Positions 1-7,865 of a stretch of DNA of 35,943 nucleotides are shown here, in pieces (within the stretch, counting starts at the first letter, position 1; the number at the start of each line of letters is the position of its first letter). Made by a program: the position numbers and the translations under genes. The notes under the pieces are model-generated. The model did no database searches and was not told where the DNA came from. It saw only the letters and a program-made list of their open reading frames with translations. Location: NCBI GenBank assembly GCA_025361125.1, contig JANYBM010000050.1:1-35943 (forward strand). Direction: 5' to 3'. The stretch comes from Holophagaceae bacterium. Lineage in GTDB: Bacteria; Acidobacteriota; Holophagae; Holophagales; Holophagaceae.

Positions 1-34
1 CGCCAAAGAGCCGCCGAAAGGCGGCTTTTTGGCG
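1..34. terminator. Extended hairpin with T-run, bidirectional terminator candidate
   Basis: The core stem is AGCCGCC (9-15) pairing with GGCGGCT (20-26) around a GAAA tetraloop, followed by T27-T30 on the plus strand. An outer stem CGCCAAA (1-7) pairs with TTTGGCG (28-34). The minus-strand copy ends in CTCTTT, so it could stop transcripts from either side. It sits exactly where the terminator of a minus-strand tRNA gene would be, directly after the tRNA 3' fragment at 30-53. Confidence 0.65.
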
Positions 35-53
35 GAGAGTGGGGGATTCGAAC
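30..53 (-). other. Orphan 3' end of a serine-type tRNA (attachment-site-like fragment)
   Basis: On the minus strand, from 53 down to 30, the sequence reads as a tRNA 3' end: T-loop TTCGAAT (52-46), T-stem strand CCCCC (45-41), acceptor strand ACTCTCC (40-34), discriminator G (33) and encoded CCA (32-30). An acceptor of this kind would pair with a 5' end GGAGAGT, which is typical of tRNA-Ser. No such 5' half, anticodon arm or pairing T-stem strand exists upstream (54-170), so this is not a working tRNA. A tRNA 3' fragment of about this length is the usual scar left by tyrosine-recombinase integration at a tRNA gene. The fragment itself is seen directly; the integration history is inferred. Confidence 0.7.
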
Positions 54-365
54 GGCAGCGGCGCGGGAGTAGGGCAAGGTGAAGACGCGAGAGCGGCTGA
101 GACGGTCCGACGCAGGCGGATGCCCGCCCGCAGCCGATGACGCCGAACGGAGCGCGTGGAAAGCTGGACCTGGCCCCGGACCTGACCGTGGGGGTCGCAG
201 CAGCGCGCGAAGGCGCAGAGGCTCTCCGTATCCATCGAACACTGACTGTCTTCGACACCAACTACTAGGTGGAGGACGAAGTTCTAAGCTAAAGTGCCTG
301 CTATTCCTGCATTCATGCAGGGACTGCTTCTTCCTGAAATTCGAGCGCAAGACCCAACAGTGAAA
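54..365. other. 312 bp without a confident gene; possible 3' gene remnant
   Basis: No convincing complete gene is seen. On the plus strand, a frame open after a stop at 98 and ending with TAG at 266-268 reads as plausible protein (LDLAPDLTV, EGAEALRIHRTL). It could be the 3' end of a broken gene, but it lacks a ribosome site and I assign no family. A short inverted repeat, CCTGCA at 306-311 pairing with TGCAGG at 316-321, lies just past the end of the RND permease gene. It has no T-run, so it is at best a weak terminator. Confidence 0.3.
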
Positions 366-3300
366 TTACTCGAGCGACGGACTGCTTTCGCGTTTGACGC
401 GCAGCACCCCGAACAGGATGGGCAGAACGAGGAAAACCAACGGTAGCTGAAAGGCCATGCCGCTGATGATGGCGATGGCCAGGGGTCTTTGCATCGCGGC
501 CCCCTGGCCGAGTCCAAGCGCCAAGGGAGACAGGGCGAGGATCGCGGCGAGGGTGCTCATGGTAATGGCGCGCAGGCGATGTTTGCCCGCCTCGATGAGC
601 GCGGCGCGCGTGTCCAGGTGGCCCGGAGCGGTCATGAATTCCCACACCAAGAAGATCGCTACTTCAGTCACGATGCCTAGGATCATGGTCATGCCCATCA
701 TGGATGAGATGTTCAATTCCGTGCCAGTCACCCATAGCCCGATGAACACCGCACTGAGAGCCATGAGCGCCGTGATCAGGACGCAGAGGGCTGGCCTGAA
801 CCGCTCGAACAGAAAAAGCAGCAAGCAGAACACCAGCGCGACGGCCGCCAGGAAAACCGCCACCAAACCAGAGAAGGCGATGCGCTGCTGCTCGTAGAGG
901 CCACCCAGGGTGAAGTAGGCGGAATCCGGCATGAGGCCGCGGGTGGCTAGGATCCTCTTCACTTCCGCCACGGCAGAGCCCAGGTCGCGTCCAGAGATGC
1001 GCCCGGTGACCGCAATCATGCGCTTGAGATTCTCCCGCATGATCTGCGGCTGACCCATCACGGGTACGATCACCGCCACGCGACCCAGCGGGAAGAGGTG
1101 ACCATCCGGGGCACGCAGCAGCAAGCCCTCCACGTCCTTGGTGTGGCGGCGCAGCGCCGGTGGAATCCACAGCCTCACGCCGACCATCTTTGGCCCGCGC
1201 TGTACCTGGGTCTGCAGCTGGCCTTCAAGGTAGCCCTCCACCAAGGCGGTGACAGCTTCCGGGTCAATGCCTTCCAGCCCGGCCTTCGCACGATTCACGC
1301 GGATGTCCAGAGCATCGCCCGCCAGCACGATGCCGCTTTTCACATCCACCACGCCGGGAATTTTCCCGATCGCCTCGGCGACTTTCGGGGCCGCGGCCAT
1401 CAAGGTGGCCTCATCGTCCGAAAAGATCTTGATCTCAATGGGCTGGGGCACCGCGGTCAGGTCGCCGATGAGGTCGGCCATGAGCTGGGCCATCTCTACC
1501 TCAAGTCCCGGCACGGTTTTCTCGATGCGGCCCCTCACCTCATTAATGACGGTTTCGATATCGCGGCGGGGAAAGGGTTTCAGGCGCACGAAGAAATCAC
1601 CTTCATTGGCCTCGGTCACCATGCCGCCGAGTTGGAGCCCCGTGCGGCGCGAGTAGGTCGCCACGTCTGGAGTGCCGCGAAGGATGGACTCCACCTGTTT
1701 CGCAAGGCGATCCGTCTCACTCAAGGAGGTTCCCGAAGGACTGCGGTAATCCAGGATGAAGCCGCCTTCATCCATGGAAGGCATGAACCCCGAACCCAGA
1801 AAGTGGTAACTGAGCAGACCCGCCAGAAGGAAGGGAAGCAGGCCGAGAAGGAGGAGCGCGGGTTGGTTGAAAAGCCGGGTCATCAGCTTTTCGTAGCCCC
1901 CGTGCAAACGTTCAGTGAAGGCACCGCCCTCCTTCTGATTCGCATCCTGCTCATCCAGTAAATGATCCGCCAATAGCGGGACCGCCAACCAGGCGACGAA
2001 GAAGGAGATGATGAGCCCCGAGGCCATGGTGAGGCTCAGGGCTTTGAAGAAAGCGCCCGCAACGCCCGACAGAAAGGCCAAAGGCGCGAAAATGATGATG
2101 GTGGCCATGGAGGATCCCGCCAGCGGGTACGTGAACTCCCGGGCCGCCTTCAGCACCCGTGCGTGATGGGGACCTTCACCGCCGCGCATGCGCCGGATGA
2201 TGTGCTCCACCATGACGATGGCGTCGTCAATGATGAGCCCCACCGCTGCCGCCATTCCCCCCAGGGTCATCACGTTGAAGCTCATGTTGAGGACGTGGAG
2301 CAGGAGGATGGTGATAGCAAGGACGCCGGGCACCATGACGATGACGATGAGTGTGACCTTCAGATTTCGTAGGAAGACCAGCAGGATGAGGGCGGCCATG
2401 ACCACCCCCACCAGGAGCGCGTCCCGCACGCTCGTTGCGGCAGGCACGATAATTTCACTTTGGTCGTACCAGTTGGCGATGTGTACGCCGGCCGGAAGCC
2501 GCGGCTGAAAGGTTTCCAGGGCCGCTTTGATGTCCCGCGCGATTTGTACGGTATTCCCGTCCATCTGTTGGTAGACCTGCAACAGCACGGCGTCCCGGCC
2601 ATCGGCGGTGGCCCGGGTCCAGTTGGGGGCCGTGGACCGGGTGATGGTCGCCAAATCTTTCAGGAAGATCACGCCTCCGGGTCCCGAGCGCAGCACCGTC
2701 CGGCCGATCTGCTCCAGGTCCTTGAACTGGGTATCCGAGAGAATCAGGTACAGCTTGTTGTGATCCTCCAATCGGCCCACCGCGCGGATCACATTGGCTG
2801 CGGCTAGGGCCCGGGCCGCGTCGTCGAAGGTGAGCCCGGCAGCGATGAGTCGAGCGGGGTTCACGGTGACGCGGATCTCCTCGACCTGGCCACCCTGCAC
2901 ACCGATATGGCCTACGCCTTTCACCGTGGAAAAGATGGGACGCAGTTGATAAAGCGCCATATCCCGGAGGTCGGTGGGGGAGGTGGTGTCTGAGGTGAGG
3001 CTGTAAGCCAGTACCGGAAACACCGTGGGGTCCATGCGTTCCACGGTGTAGTGGGTGCCTGCCGGGAAATTTGGCGAAGCCTGGCCCAAGGCCGACTGCA
3101 CCTGGAGCATGGCGGCCACCATGTCCTGGCCCCAATCGAAATTGACATCAATGTCCGTACTGCCCCGGCTGGTGGTGGAACGGACTTCCCGCACTCCGAG
3201 CACGCCTCTGACGGCTTCTTCCACTGGTCGCGTGACTTCCACCGACATGCGGTCAGCGGGCCGGTCACCCGCATCCACCGAGACACGCACCCGTGGAAAG

Positions 3301-3422
3301 CTGGCGGTGGGGAAAAGGCTCACTGGCAGCTTGAAGGCGGCGCCCAACCCACCCGCGATGAGCAACACCAAGAGGAACAGCAGGGATCTGCGATGCTTCT
3401 GCATCCAATCCGTGACCGTCAT
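366..3422 (-). CDS. RND-family efflux permease (inner-membrane subunit)
   Basis: At 1018 residues this is the normal size for the RND superfamily proton-driven pump that takes substrate from the periplasm or inner membrane and passes it to an adaptor and outer-membrane channel. Typical features are the first membrane segment after MTVTDWMQKHRR, the large periplasmic loop (PVEEAVRGVLGVREVRST), and the transmembrane motif GLIIDDAIVMVEH, whose paired aspartates near residues 398-399 carry protons. A second membrane bundle follows in the C-terminal half. The DD pair is more like multidrug (HAE-type) pumps than the DG of heavy-metal CzcA pumps, while the partner channel looks CzcC-like, so the substrate is open. 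The ATG start overlaps the adaptor stop (ATGA, 3419-3422), implying translational coupling as last gene of its operon. Confidence 0.93.
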   Translation of the reverse strand: MTVTDWMQKHRRSLLFLLVLLIAGGLGAAFKLPVSLFPTASFPRVRVSVDAGDRPADRMSVEVTRPVEEAVRGVLGVREVRSTTSRGSTDIDVNFDWGQDMVAAMLQVQSALGQASPNFPAGTHYTVERMDPTVFPVLAYSLTSDTTSPTDLRDMALYQLRPIFSTVKGVGHIGVQGGQVEEIRVTVNPARLIAAGLTFDDAARALAAANVIRAVGRLEDHNKLYLILSDTQFKDLEQIGRTVLRSGPGGVIFLKDLATITRSTAPNWTRATADGRDAVLLQVYQQMDGNTVQIARDIKAALETFQPRLPAGVHIANWYDQSEIIVPAATSVRDALLVGVVMAALILLVFLRNLKVTLIVIVMVPGVLAITILLLHVLNMSFNVMTLGGMAAAVGLIIDDAIVMVEHIIRRMRGGEGPHHARVLKAAREFTYPLAGSSMATIIIFAPLAFLSGVAGAFFKALSLTMASGLIISFFVAWLAVPLLADHLLDEQDANQKEGGAFTERLHGGYEKLMTRLFNQPALLLLGLLPFLLAGLLSYHFLGSGFMPSMDEGGFILDYRSPSGTSLSETDRLAKQVESILRGTPDVATYSRRTGLQLGGMVTEANEGDFFVRLKPFPRRDIETVINEVRGRIEKTVPGLEVEMAQLMADLIGDLTAVPQPIEIKIFSDDEATLMAAAPKVAEAIGKIPGVVDVKSGIVLAGDALDIRVNRAKAGLEGIDPEAVTALVEGYLEGQLQTQVQRGPKMVGVRLWIPPALRRHTKDVEGLLLRAPDGHLFPLGRVAVIVPVMGQPQIMRENLKRMIAVTGRISGRDLGSAVAEVKRILATRGLMPDSAYFTLGGLYEQQRIAFSGLVAVFLAAVALVFCLLLFLFERFRPALCVLITALMALSAVFIGLWVTGTELNISSMMGMTMILGIVTEVAIFLVWEFMTAPGHLDTRAALIEAGKHRLRAITMSTLAAILALSPLALGLGQGAAMQRPLAIAIISGMAFQLPLVFLVLPILFGVLRVKRESSPSLE

Positions 3423-4528
3423 GGAGCGTGCTCGATTCGCACAGCCATTCCGTCTTGAAGTTCATAATTGCCCATGACCACCACCGGATCTGAGGGGTCC
3501 AGGTCGCCTCCCGCGACCTGCACGCGATCTCCATCCTGGCGCAGAATGGTCACCTCGTGCCGAACAGCGTGGCCCTTCCGCACGGTATACAGCAGGTAGT
3601 GGTCTTCTTCCGGTAACACCGCGGCGTAGGGCACGATGAGGCCGCCAGTCCCCCGGTGGTTCGCGGGTGCGAGGGTTCCGTGAACGAACTGGCCGAGCAC
3701 GAAGGGATGACCCGGCGGAAGTATCAGGTAGGCATCCCGCAGCCGGGTGGTGGGGTTGATGGCGGGTGAGACCGTGCGGAGGCGGGCCTGCACGGGCCGC
3801 AGCGTGCCAGTGTCCACGGCTGCCAGCAGCACGGGGCTTCCCGGCTGCAGCCTTGCGGCCTCCTGGGGCTCCACGCCAAGCCGCGCTTCGAGCTTGGAGA
3901 GGTTGGCCAACTCCAACAAGGAACCGCCGGGCGCGACCACCGCGCCGGACTGGACACTGATCTTGGTCACCACGCCGGGCGCTAGGGCCTTAAGGGTGTG
4001 ATTCGCTCCCATATTGCGGGCTTCGAGACTGCTCACCTTCGCTTGGGCCGAATCGAAGGCCTGTTGGGCCTGGGCCAACTGGGCATTGTCCGCCAATTTC
4101 AGGTCATGGCGGTTCAGGGTTTGCTTCAGGAGTACCGTCGCGGCTGTGGCTTCGATGTGGGCCTGGTCCAAGGCTAACTGGGCGTCAGGGCTGCCACTCA
4201 GAGTCATGAGGGAGGTTCCGAGGGCAATGATTTCGCCTTCGCGCACGGCGATGGAGAGGACGCGGGCTTCATAGGCCACACTGAGCGTCTGGGCTGCGCC
4301 TGGCTGGGGGACGATGCTGCCGAACGCGGCAACCCCACCGTTCAGATTTCCCGATTGCATAGGGGCCACCTTCACGGTCGCAGTCACCGGATCGGCTCCT
4401 GGGGTGTCCACGGGGGATGCTGCATCTCCCCCCCGGGACCGGCCCCAGAAGAAGCCTCCCGCGAGGGTGGCAACCAGCAGCGCAACTGCGGCAAGCCCTT
4501 TGAGGAACGATCTCGATGGACTGATCAA
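3419..4528 (-). CDS. RND periplasmic adaptor (HlyD/MFP family)
   Basis: A 369-residue membrane-fusion protein linking the RND permease to the outer-membrane channel. An N-terminal membrane anchor (residues ~8-28, AAVALLVATLAGGFFWG) is followed by a lipoyl/barrel-sandwich half (VREGEIIALGTSLMTLSG), a helical hairpin rich in A, Q and L (~115-175), the second lipoyl half (KALAPGVVTKISVQSGAVVAPG), a beta-barrel and a C-terminal membrane-proximal domain. The start is TTG at 4528, overlapping the TGA of the upstream channel gene. It is preceded by a strong ribosome site AAGGAG with proper spacing, which supports this unusual codon over later ATGs. It is the middle gene of a tightly packed three-gene unit. 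Confidence 0.9.
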   Translation of the reverse strand: MISPSRSFLKGLAAVALLVATLAGGFFWGRSRGGDAASPVDTPGADPVTATVKVAPMQSGNLNGGVAAFGSIVPQPGAAQTLSVAYEARVLSIAVREGEIIALGTSLMTLSGSPDAQLALDQAHIEATAATVLLKQTLNRHDLKLADNAQLAQAQQAFDSAQAKVSSLEARNMGANHTLKALAPGVVTKISVQSGAVVAPGGSLLELANLSKLEARLGVEPQEAARLQPGSPVLLAAVDTGTLRPVQARLRTVSPAINPTTRLRDAYLILPPGHPFVLGQFVHGTLAPANHRGTGGLIVPYAAVLPEEDHYLLYTVRKGHAVRHEVTILRQDGDRVQVAGGDLDPSDPVVVMGNYELQDGMAVRIEHAP

Positions 4529-5919
4529 GGGTTCTCCTTGGTAGTCAACTCGCCAGGCAGAATCCGGCCCGACGCAATCTCCAGAGCCACGCGCAATTCC
4601 TCCATGGAAAGCTGGAGGCCCGCCACACTGCCCTGTTGGGAGAGCAGTGCAAGACGCGCTTGGTTTCGACTCACCAGATCGAGGCTACCCTTCCCGAAAG
4701 CCGCATCGCTCGCCTTCGACTGGGAGACCATGACTGGCAGGGCGCCTTCGGCGGCCGCGAGCAGTTGAGTGATGACCCTCAGATCCGACAGGATCCGCGC
4801 CAGGTCTTGACGAGCATGAAAGAGGCGTGCCAGGTATTGGTCATGGAGCTGTTGCCGGGTGGCTTCCTCCACCGCCACGGCCCCGCGCCCACGATTGAAA
4901 AGGGGCAGACTGATGCCAACACCATAACCGTGGGTCACGATGCCGGACGTGTCCGAGGCCCGTCCAAGGGAGAGTCCAATGTTTGGGAATTGCGACCAGA
5001 CCGCCAGCCGCAGACGCCCGTCCTGACTCTCGTAGCCATGCTGAAGGGCCACCAGGTCCAGGCGCTGGTCCAGGCCTGCCACCAGGTCCTTTTCTGTGGG
5101 TGGATGGGACCAGGTTCGCCCCCCATGCGGGCCTTCCACGAGAATCTGAGTATTGGGTGCAAAGCCCAGCAGGGCGTTCAGCGACTGCCGCTCTTGGTCC
5201 CTCAGTTGGCCTAGCGCAAGTGCGTTCCGTTGTCCGGCATCGAAGGCGGCCCGCGCGGTAGCCACATCACCGATAGGCGCACCACCCAAGGTGGCGGACT
5301 TCTCCACGGTCTGCAGGTTATCAGCCAACAGACTGGCGGCCTCTTTACCGAGTGTGGCCAAGGTTTCCAACGAGAGAGTGCGATGGACTGAAAGTTTGGC
5401 GGCTTCAGCCACCTGCCACTCGGCCCATGCCACTTCCAGATCCACGGCACGCTGCTGGGACTGCGCCGCCCGGCGCTTCAAACCGCGGGTCAACATCCCC
5501 GTGAGATCCAGGCTGAGCTGAGTGGTGCGGGCCGTGACGAGGCCCGGGCCGTTGTCACCGGTAGGTACATCCTGGGAGAGCGAAAGCACCGGATCAGGCA
5601 GCAGTCCGGCTTCCAGGAGCTGGGCTGCGGCCAGGCCCCGCTGGTCGCGGAGGGCCCTGAGATCCGGATTGGCCACCACTGCCTCCACTGCTGCCTCTTC
5701 CGGCGAAAGCCCGTCACGGAAATCTATTTGAAGCGGTTTCAGGATCGGATGGCGCAACTCTTTGGCTTGGATCTCGACTCGCACCAAATCCGGCGGAGCC
5801 AGGGCCGAAGCCTTGGCTTTGGCATCCAGGGGAAAGGCCTGGTAACGTCGGCATCCGGCCTGGGAACCAACCAGGAGGACAAGAGCCAGGCAGGCGATTT
5901 GGAATGGCCTTCGATGCAT
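4525..5919 (-). CDS. Outer-membrane efflux channel lipoprotein (TolC/CzcC-like)
   Basis: This 464-residue protein would form the outer-membrane exit duct of the pump. I start it at the ATG at 5919: it gives a lipoprotein signal (LVLLVGSQAGC, Cys ~22) and has GAAGG about 8 nt upstream. The longer open frame reaching to 6135 adds about 72 residues that do not look like a real N-terminus. The two repeats typical of outer-membrane efflux proteins are visible: VVANPDLRALRDQRGLAAAQLLEAGLLPDP early, and a matching second copy around the LDLVALQHGYESQDGRLRLAVWSQFPNIGLSLG segment. The opening is most like CzcC/CusC proteins. It overlaps the adaptor gene by 4 bp. A 199-bp gap with two hairpins separates it from the upstream propeller gene. 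Confidence 0.88.
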   Translation of the reverse strand: MHRRPFQIACLALVLLVGSQAGCRRYQAFPLDAKAKASALAPPDLVRVEIQAKELRHPILKPLQIDFRDGLSPEEAAVEAVVANPDLRALRDQRGLAAAQLLEAGLLPDPVLSLSQDVPTGDNGPGLVTARTTQLSLDLTGMLTRGLKRRAAQSQQRAVDLEVAWAEWQVAEAAKLSVHRTLSLETLATLGKEAASLLADNLQTVEKSATLGGAPIGDVATARAAFDAGQRNALALGQLRDQERQSLNALLGFAPNTQILVEGPHGGRTWSHPPTEKDLVAGLDQRLDLVALQHGYESQDGRLRLAVWSQFPNIGLSLGRASDTSGIVTHGYGVGISLPLFNRGRGAVAVEEATRQQLHDQYLARLFHARQDLARILSDLRVITQLLAAAEGALPVMVSQSKASDAAFGKGSLDLVSRNQARLALLSQQGSVAGLQLSMEELRVALEIASGRILPGELTTKENP

Positions 5920-6002
5920 GGGCAAGCCTTCAAAGGATGCAAGCGCCAGAATCTTCCCAACTCTGAATTGGACTTTGAACTCCAGAGTGGATCGGACTAG
6001 AG

Positions 6003-6033
6003 ACCTCTTGGGCGGGTCCTCCGACCAAGAGGT
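6003..6033. repeat. Inverted repeat upstream of the efflux channel gene
   Basis: ACCTCTTGG at 6003-6011 is matched by its exact reverse complement CCAAGAGGT at 6025-6033, with 13 bases between. It lies 84 bp upstream of the channel gene start at 5919. It could be an operator for the pump genes or an mRNA hairpin; the sequence alone does not say which. Confidence 0.45.
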
Positions 6034-6070
6034 GGGAGGTCCGGGGAAACGCAATGAGCGAAACCAGCAG

Positions 6071-6092
6071 GAAACCACGCCTACGTGGTTTC
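6071..6092 (-). terminator. Hairpin just past the propeller gene, possible terminator
   Basis: GAAACCACG (6071-6079) and CGTGGTTTC (6084-6092) form a perfect 9-bp stem with a 4-base loop, 26 bp past the stop of the propeller gene at 6119. The minus-strand flank has no clean T-run, so it may be a weak or partial terminator separating the propeller gene from the pump genes. Confidence 0.4.
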
Positions 6093-6118
6093 CCACAGGA
6101 TACCTATCGAGGTGTCGT

Positions 6119-7189
6119 TCAGTGCATCTCACCAATCACCACCAGTTGGAAAGTGTCAGGCAGCATAGGTGCGCGGCTACGCTGGCCGGGCTGGCCGGGC
6201 TGGCCGGGCATGGCAGCAGGGGCCGGGCCGTACTCAGCGGTGGGGAGATACAGGAGGTGGGTCTTGCCATCCACGGCCAGGGTCCTGGCACCCTTTCGGG
6301 TTGGGATGCTGCCCGCAACCGTGAAGTGATCATGCCCATCGTTGCGAACCACCGTGAGTGTTCCTTCACCGTTGGAAGCGTAAGCGCAACCTGTGCCCGC
6401 ATCGAAAGCCACGCCGTCGCAGCCTTCACCGATGGGCAGCGTCTGGAGAATCTTTCCGTTCACGGCATCCACGATGGCCATGAGCTTGTTGCCACCTACG
6501 CTGAACAGGCGCTGATGCGCCGCATCAATGGCAAGGCCGGTGGGCTCTTCCAGGGGCTTCAGGGACCAGCGGAAAAGGACACTGAGTTTCTTGGCGTCGA
6601 TGGCCAGCAGTTCGTGGGTGTCTTCCACATTCACAAAGACGCGGCCCTTGCCGTCCGTGACCGCGAATTCGGGTTTGCCGCCCATGGGGATGGTCCCCGT
6701 CACGTCCAGGGTTTCCGCATTGAAAACCGTCGCGTTTTTGCCCCGCCCGTTGAAGGTGAAAACCTGCTTGGTGGCGGGGTCATAGAGGATGGCATCGGGA
6801 TTCTCGCCGGTGGTCTTCACTTCTTTGATCACTGCCAGAGTGGAGAGTTTGAAGACCGTCATGGTGTTGGCGCGGCCGTTGCTGGCGTAGCCCCGATCCA
6901 GGTCGCGGGCGATGGCTACGCCGTGAACACCCGCGGTGCCAGGAATCTCGCCAACCTTCTTGCCTTCTGGATCGAACACCATGACTCGCGTGGAGCGGGG
7001 CACGAACAGCCGCCTTCCTTCGGTGTCGAAGGTCACATAGTCCCAGCCTCCGTCGCCGCCAATCTGAAGGGTGCGCAGGACGGCAAGCTTGGCCGCAGGG
7101 ACCAGGGCAATCTTCGGCTTTGGAGCTGACCTGGCTTGGGCCTGTGGGTTCAGGCCAAGGGTAAATAGGATGGGCAACAGAATGGGCAT
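6119..7189 (-). CDS. Secreted YncE-like beta-propeller protein
   Basis: A 356-residue protein with a signal peptide (MPILLPILFTLGLNPQAQA) followed by repeated YVTN/NHL-like blades, for example GGDGGWDYVTFDTEGRRLFVPRSTRVMVFD, GVHGVAIARDLDRGYASN and PTGLAIDAAHQRLFSVGGN. Such proteins are seven-bladed periplasmic propellers; the ligand of this family is generally unknown. I place the start at the ATG at 7189 because AGGAG lies about 6 nt upstream and a clean signal peptide follows. The frame open further upstream to 7399 is not protein-like. Near the C-terminus three perfect 9-bp repeats (6181-6207) encode PGQPGQPGQ. It is upstream of, and on the same strand as, the RND pump genes and may be co-regulated with them. 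Confidence 0.85.
   Translation of the reverse strand: MPILLPILFTLGLNPQAQARSAPKPKIALVPAAKLAVLRTLQIGGDGGWDYVTFDTEGRRLFVPRSTRVMVFDPEGKKVGEIPGTAGVHGVAIARDLDRGYASNGRANTMTVFKLSTLAVIKEVKTTGENPDAILYDPATKQVFTFNGRGKNATVFNAETLDVTGTIPMGGKPEFAVTDGKGRVFVNVEDTHELLAIDAKKLSVLFRWSLKPLEEPTGLAIDAAHQRLFSVGGNKLMAIVDAVNGKILQTLPIGEGCDGVAFDAGTGCAYASNGEGTLTVVRNDGHDHFTVAGSIPTRKGARTLAVDGKTHLLYLPTAEYGPAPAAMPGQPGQPGQRSRAPMLPDTFQLVVIGEMH
6181..6207. repeat. Three tandem copies of GCTGGCCGG
   Basis: Three perfect direct copies of a 9-bp unit lie in the 3' part of the propeller gene, encoding a Pro-Gly-Gln tripeptide repeat on the minus strand. Because the unit is in frame, copy-number slippage would lengthen or shorten the protein without a frameshift. 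Confidence 0.8.
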
Positions 7190-7534
7190 GAGAACTCCTG
7201 GAAAGCCTTGCGAGCCTGGCCATGAAAACCAGCATGAGGGCGAAGATGACAATGTTGTCATGGAACTGACCGATTTCCGTCCCTCCACTGGAGGGATGGT
7301 CTTAGGAAGGTGGTGGTCATCGAGGCCGTGGCTTGGCCATCGTCCAGTCCATCGCCCGGCTTCATGGCGGCGAGATCCTGATCGACAGGGCACTCGCAAA
7401 AGGTAGTGTCATCTCGCTACACTTTCACCGCTGAGCTATCTATTCAAGGTTTTCGGATCTTCGCTGAACGCTGTCGGTACACAGGGGAAATGGTTTCCCA
7501 ATCTTCCCTATTTGCTCTCTGCGGCCATTCTTCA
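7190..7534. promoter_or_regulatory. 345-bp intergenic control region of the propeller gene
   Basis: No gene is supported here. It holds a 16-bp palindrome at 7246-7261 (ATGACAA, TG, TTGTCAT), 57 bp upstream of the propeller start, and a second inverted repeat TCCCTCC (7280-7286) with GGAGGGA (7290-7296). Near the other end GGGAAA-TGG-TTTCCC (about 7487-7501) lies just past the end of the small helical-protein gene at 7535 and may help end that transcript. I could not pick out a convincing -35/-10 pair. Confidence 0.45.
7246..7261. promoter_or_regulatory. 16-bp palindrome, candidate repressor operator
   Basis: ATGACAATGTTGTCAT has perfect 7-bp arms around a 2-bp centre. The size and position (57 bp upstream of a start codon) suit a dimeric helix-turn-helix repressor such as a TetR- or GntR-type regulator, often used for efflux genes. 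No regulator gene is next to it in the window, so the protein that would bind is unknown. Confidence 0.45.
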
Positions 7535-7864
7535 TCAAGGCAAATAAACCTTGAAGGCGGTATCAACCACCAGGTTTACCAGGTCTGCCCGAAACTGCTC
7601 CAACTTGGCGGCGGCGAGGCCAGCCTGTTTCAGCGCCACCAATTCCGCCAGATCCTGGACACCGGCTACCAGATCGGTGAAATCAGCCTTGCTCAGCTCA
7701 CCACTGACCAGCTGCTGGGTCCACTTTCGGAAGCCAAGCTTTTGTGCATCCAGAAAGGCCTGGCCATCAGCTGTAGCCTGCCTAGCATAAGGTTTGAGGG
7801 TACCCGCCACCAGATTCTGGAGGCCGAGTCCGAGGGCACTGAGAAACTCCTTGGTGCTGGCCAT
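7535..7864 (-). CDS. Small helical protein of unknown function
   Basis: I do not recognise this 109-residue protein. It has no signal peptide or membrane segment and reads as amphipathic helices rich in Ala, Leu and Lys (LSALGLGLQNLVAGTLKPYARQ, VALKQAGLAAAKLEQFRADLVNLVVDTAFKVYL). The ATG at 7864 lies one base after the stop of the upstream lipoprotein gene and has GGGAG about 7 nt upstream, so the two are almost certainly one transcript. Its helices may pair with the lipoprotein or with lipid, but that is only a guess. Confidence 0.7.
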   Translation of the reverse strand: MASTKEFLSALGLGLQNLVAGTLKPYARQATADGQAFLDAQKLGFRKWTQQLVSGELSKADFTDLVAGVQDLAELVALKQAGLAAAKLEQFRADLVNLVVDTAFKVYLP

Positions 7865-7865
7865 G

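Noticed and set aside
1-53. A complete tRNA-Ser gene at the window start
   Set aside because: The acceptor 5' strand, anticodon arm and T-stem partner are absent upstream; only the 3' end is present.
79-363. 94-codon plus-strand frame after the tRNA fragment
   Set aside because: Arg/Pro-rich low-complexity product, no ribosome site, no family resemblance; more likely chance reading of GC-rich DNA.
5920-6135. Upstream extension of the efflux channel gene
   Set aside because: Residues before the ATG at 5919 are not signal-like and lack a ribosome site; the lipoprotein signal and GAAGG favour the shorter form.
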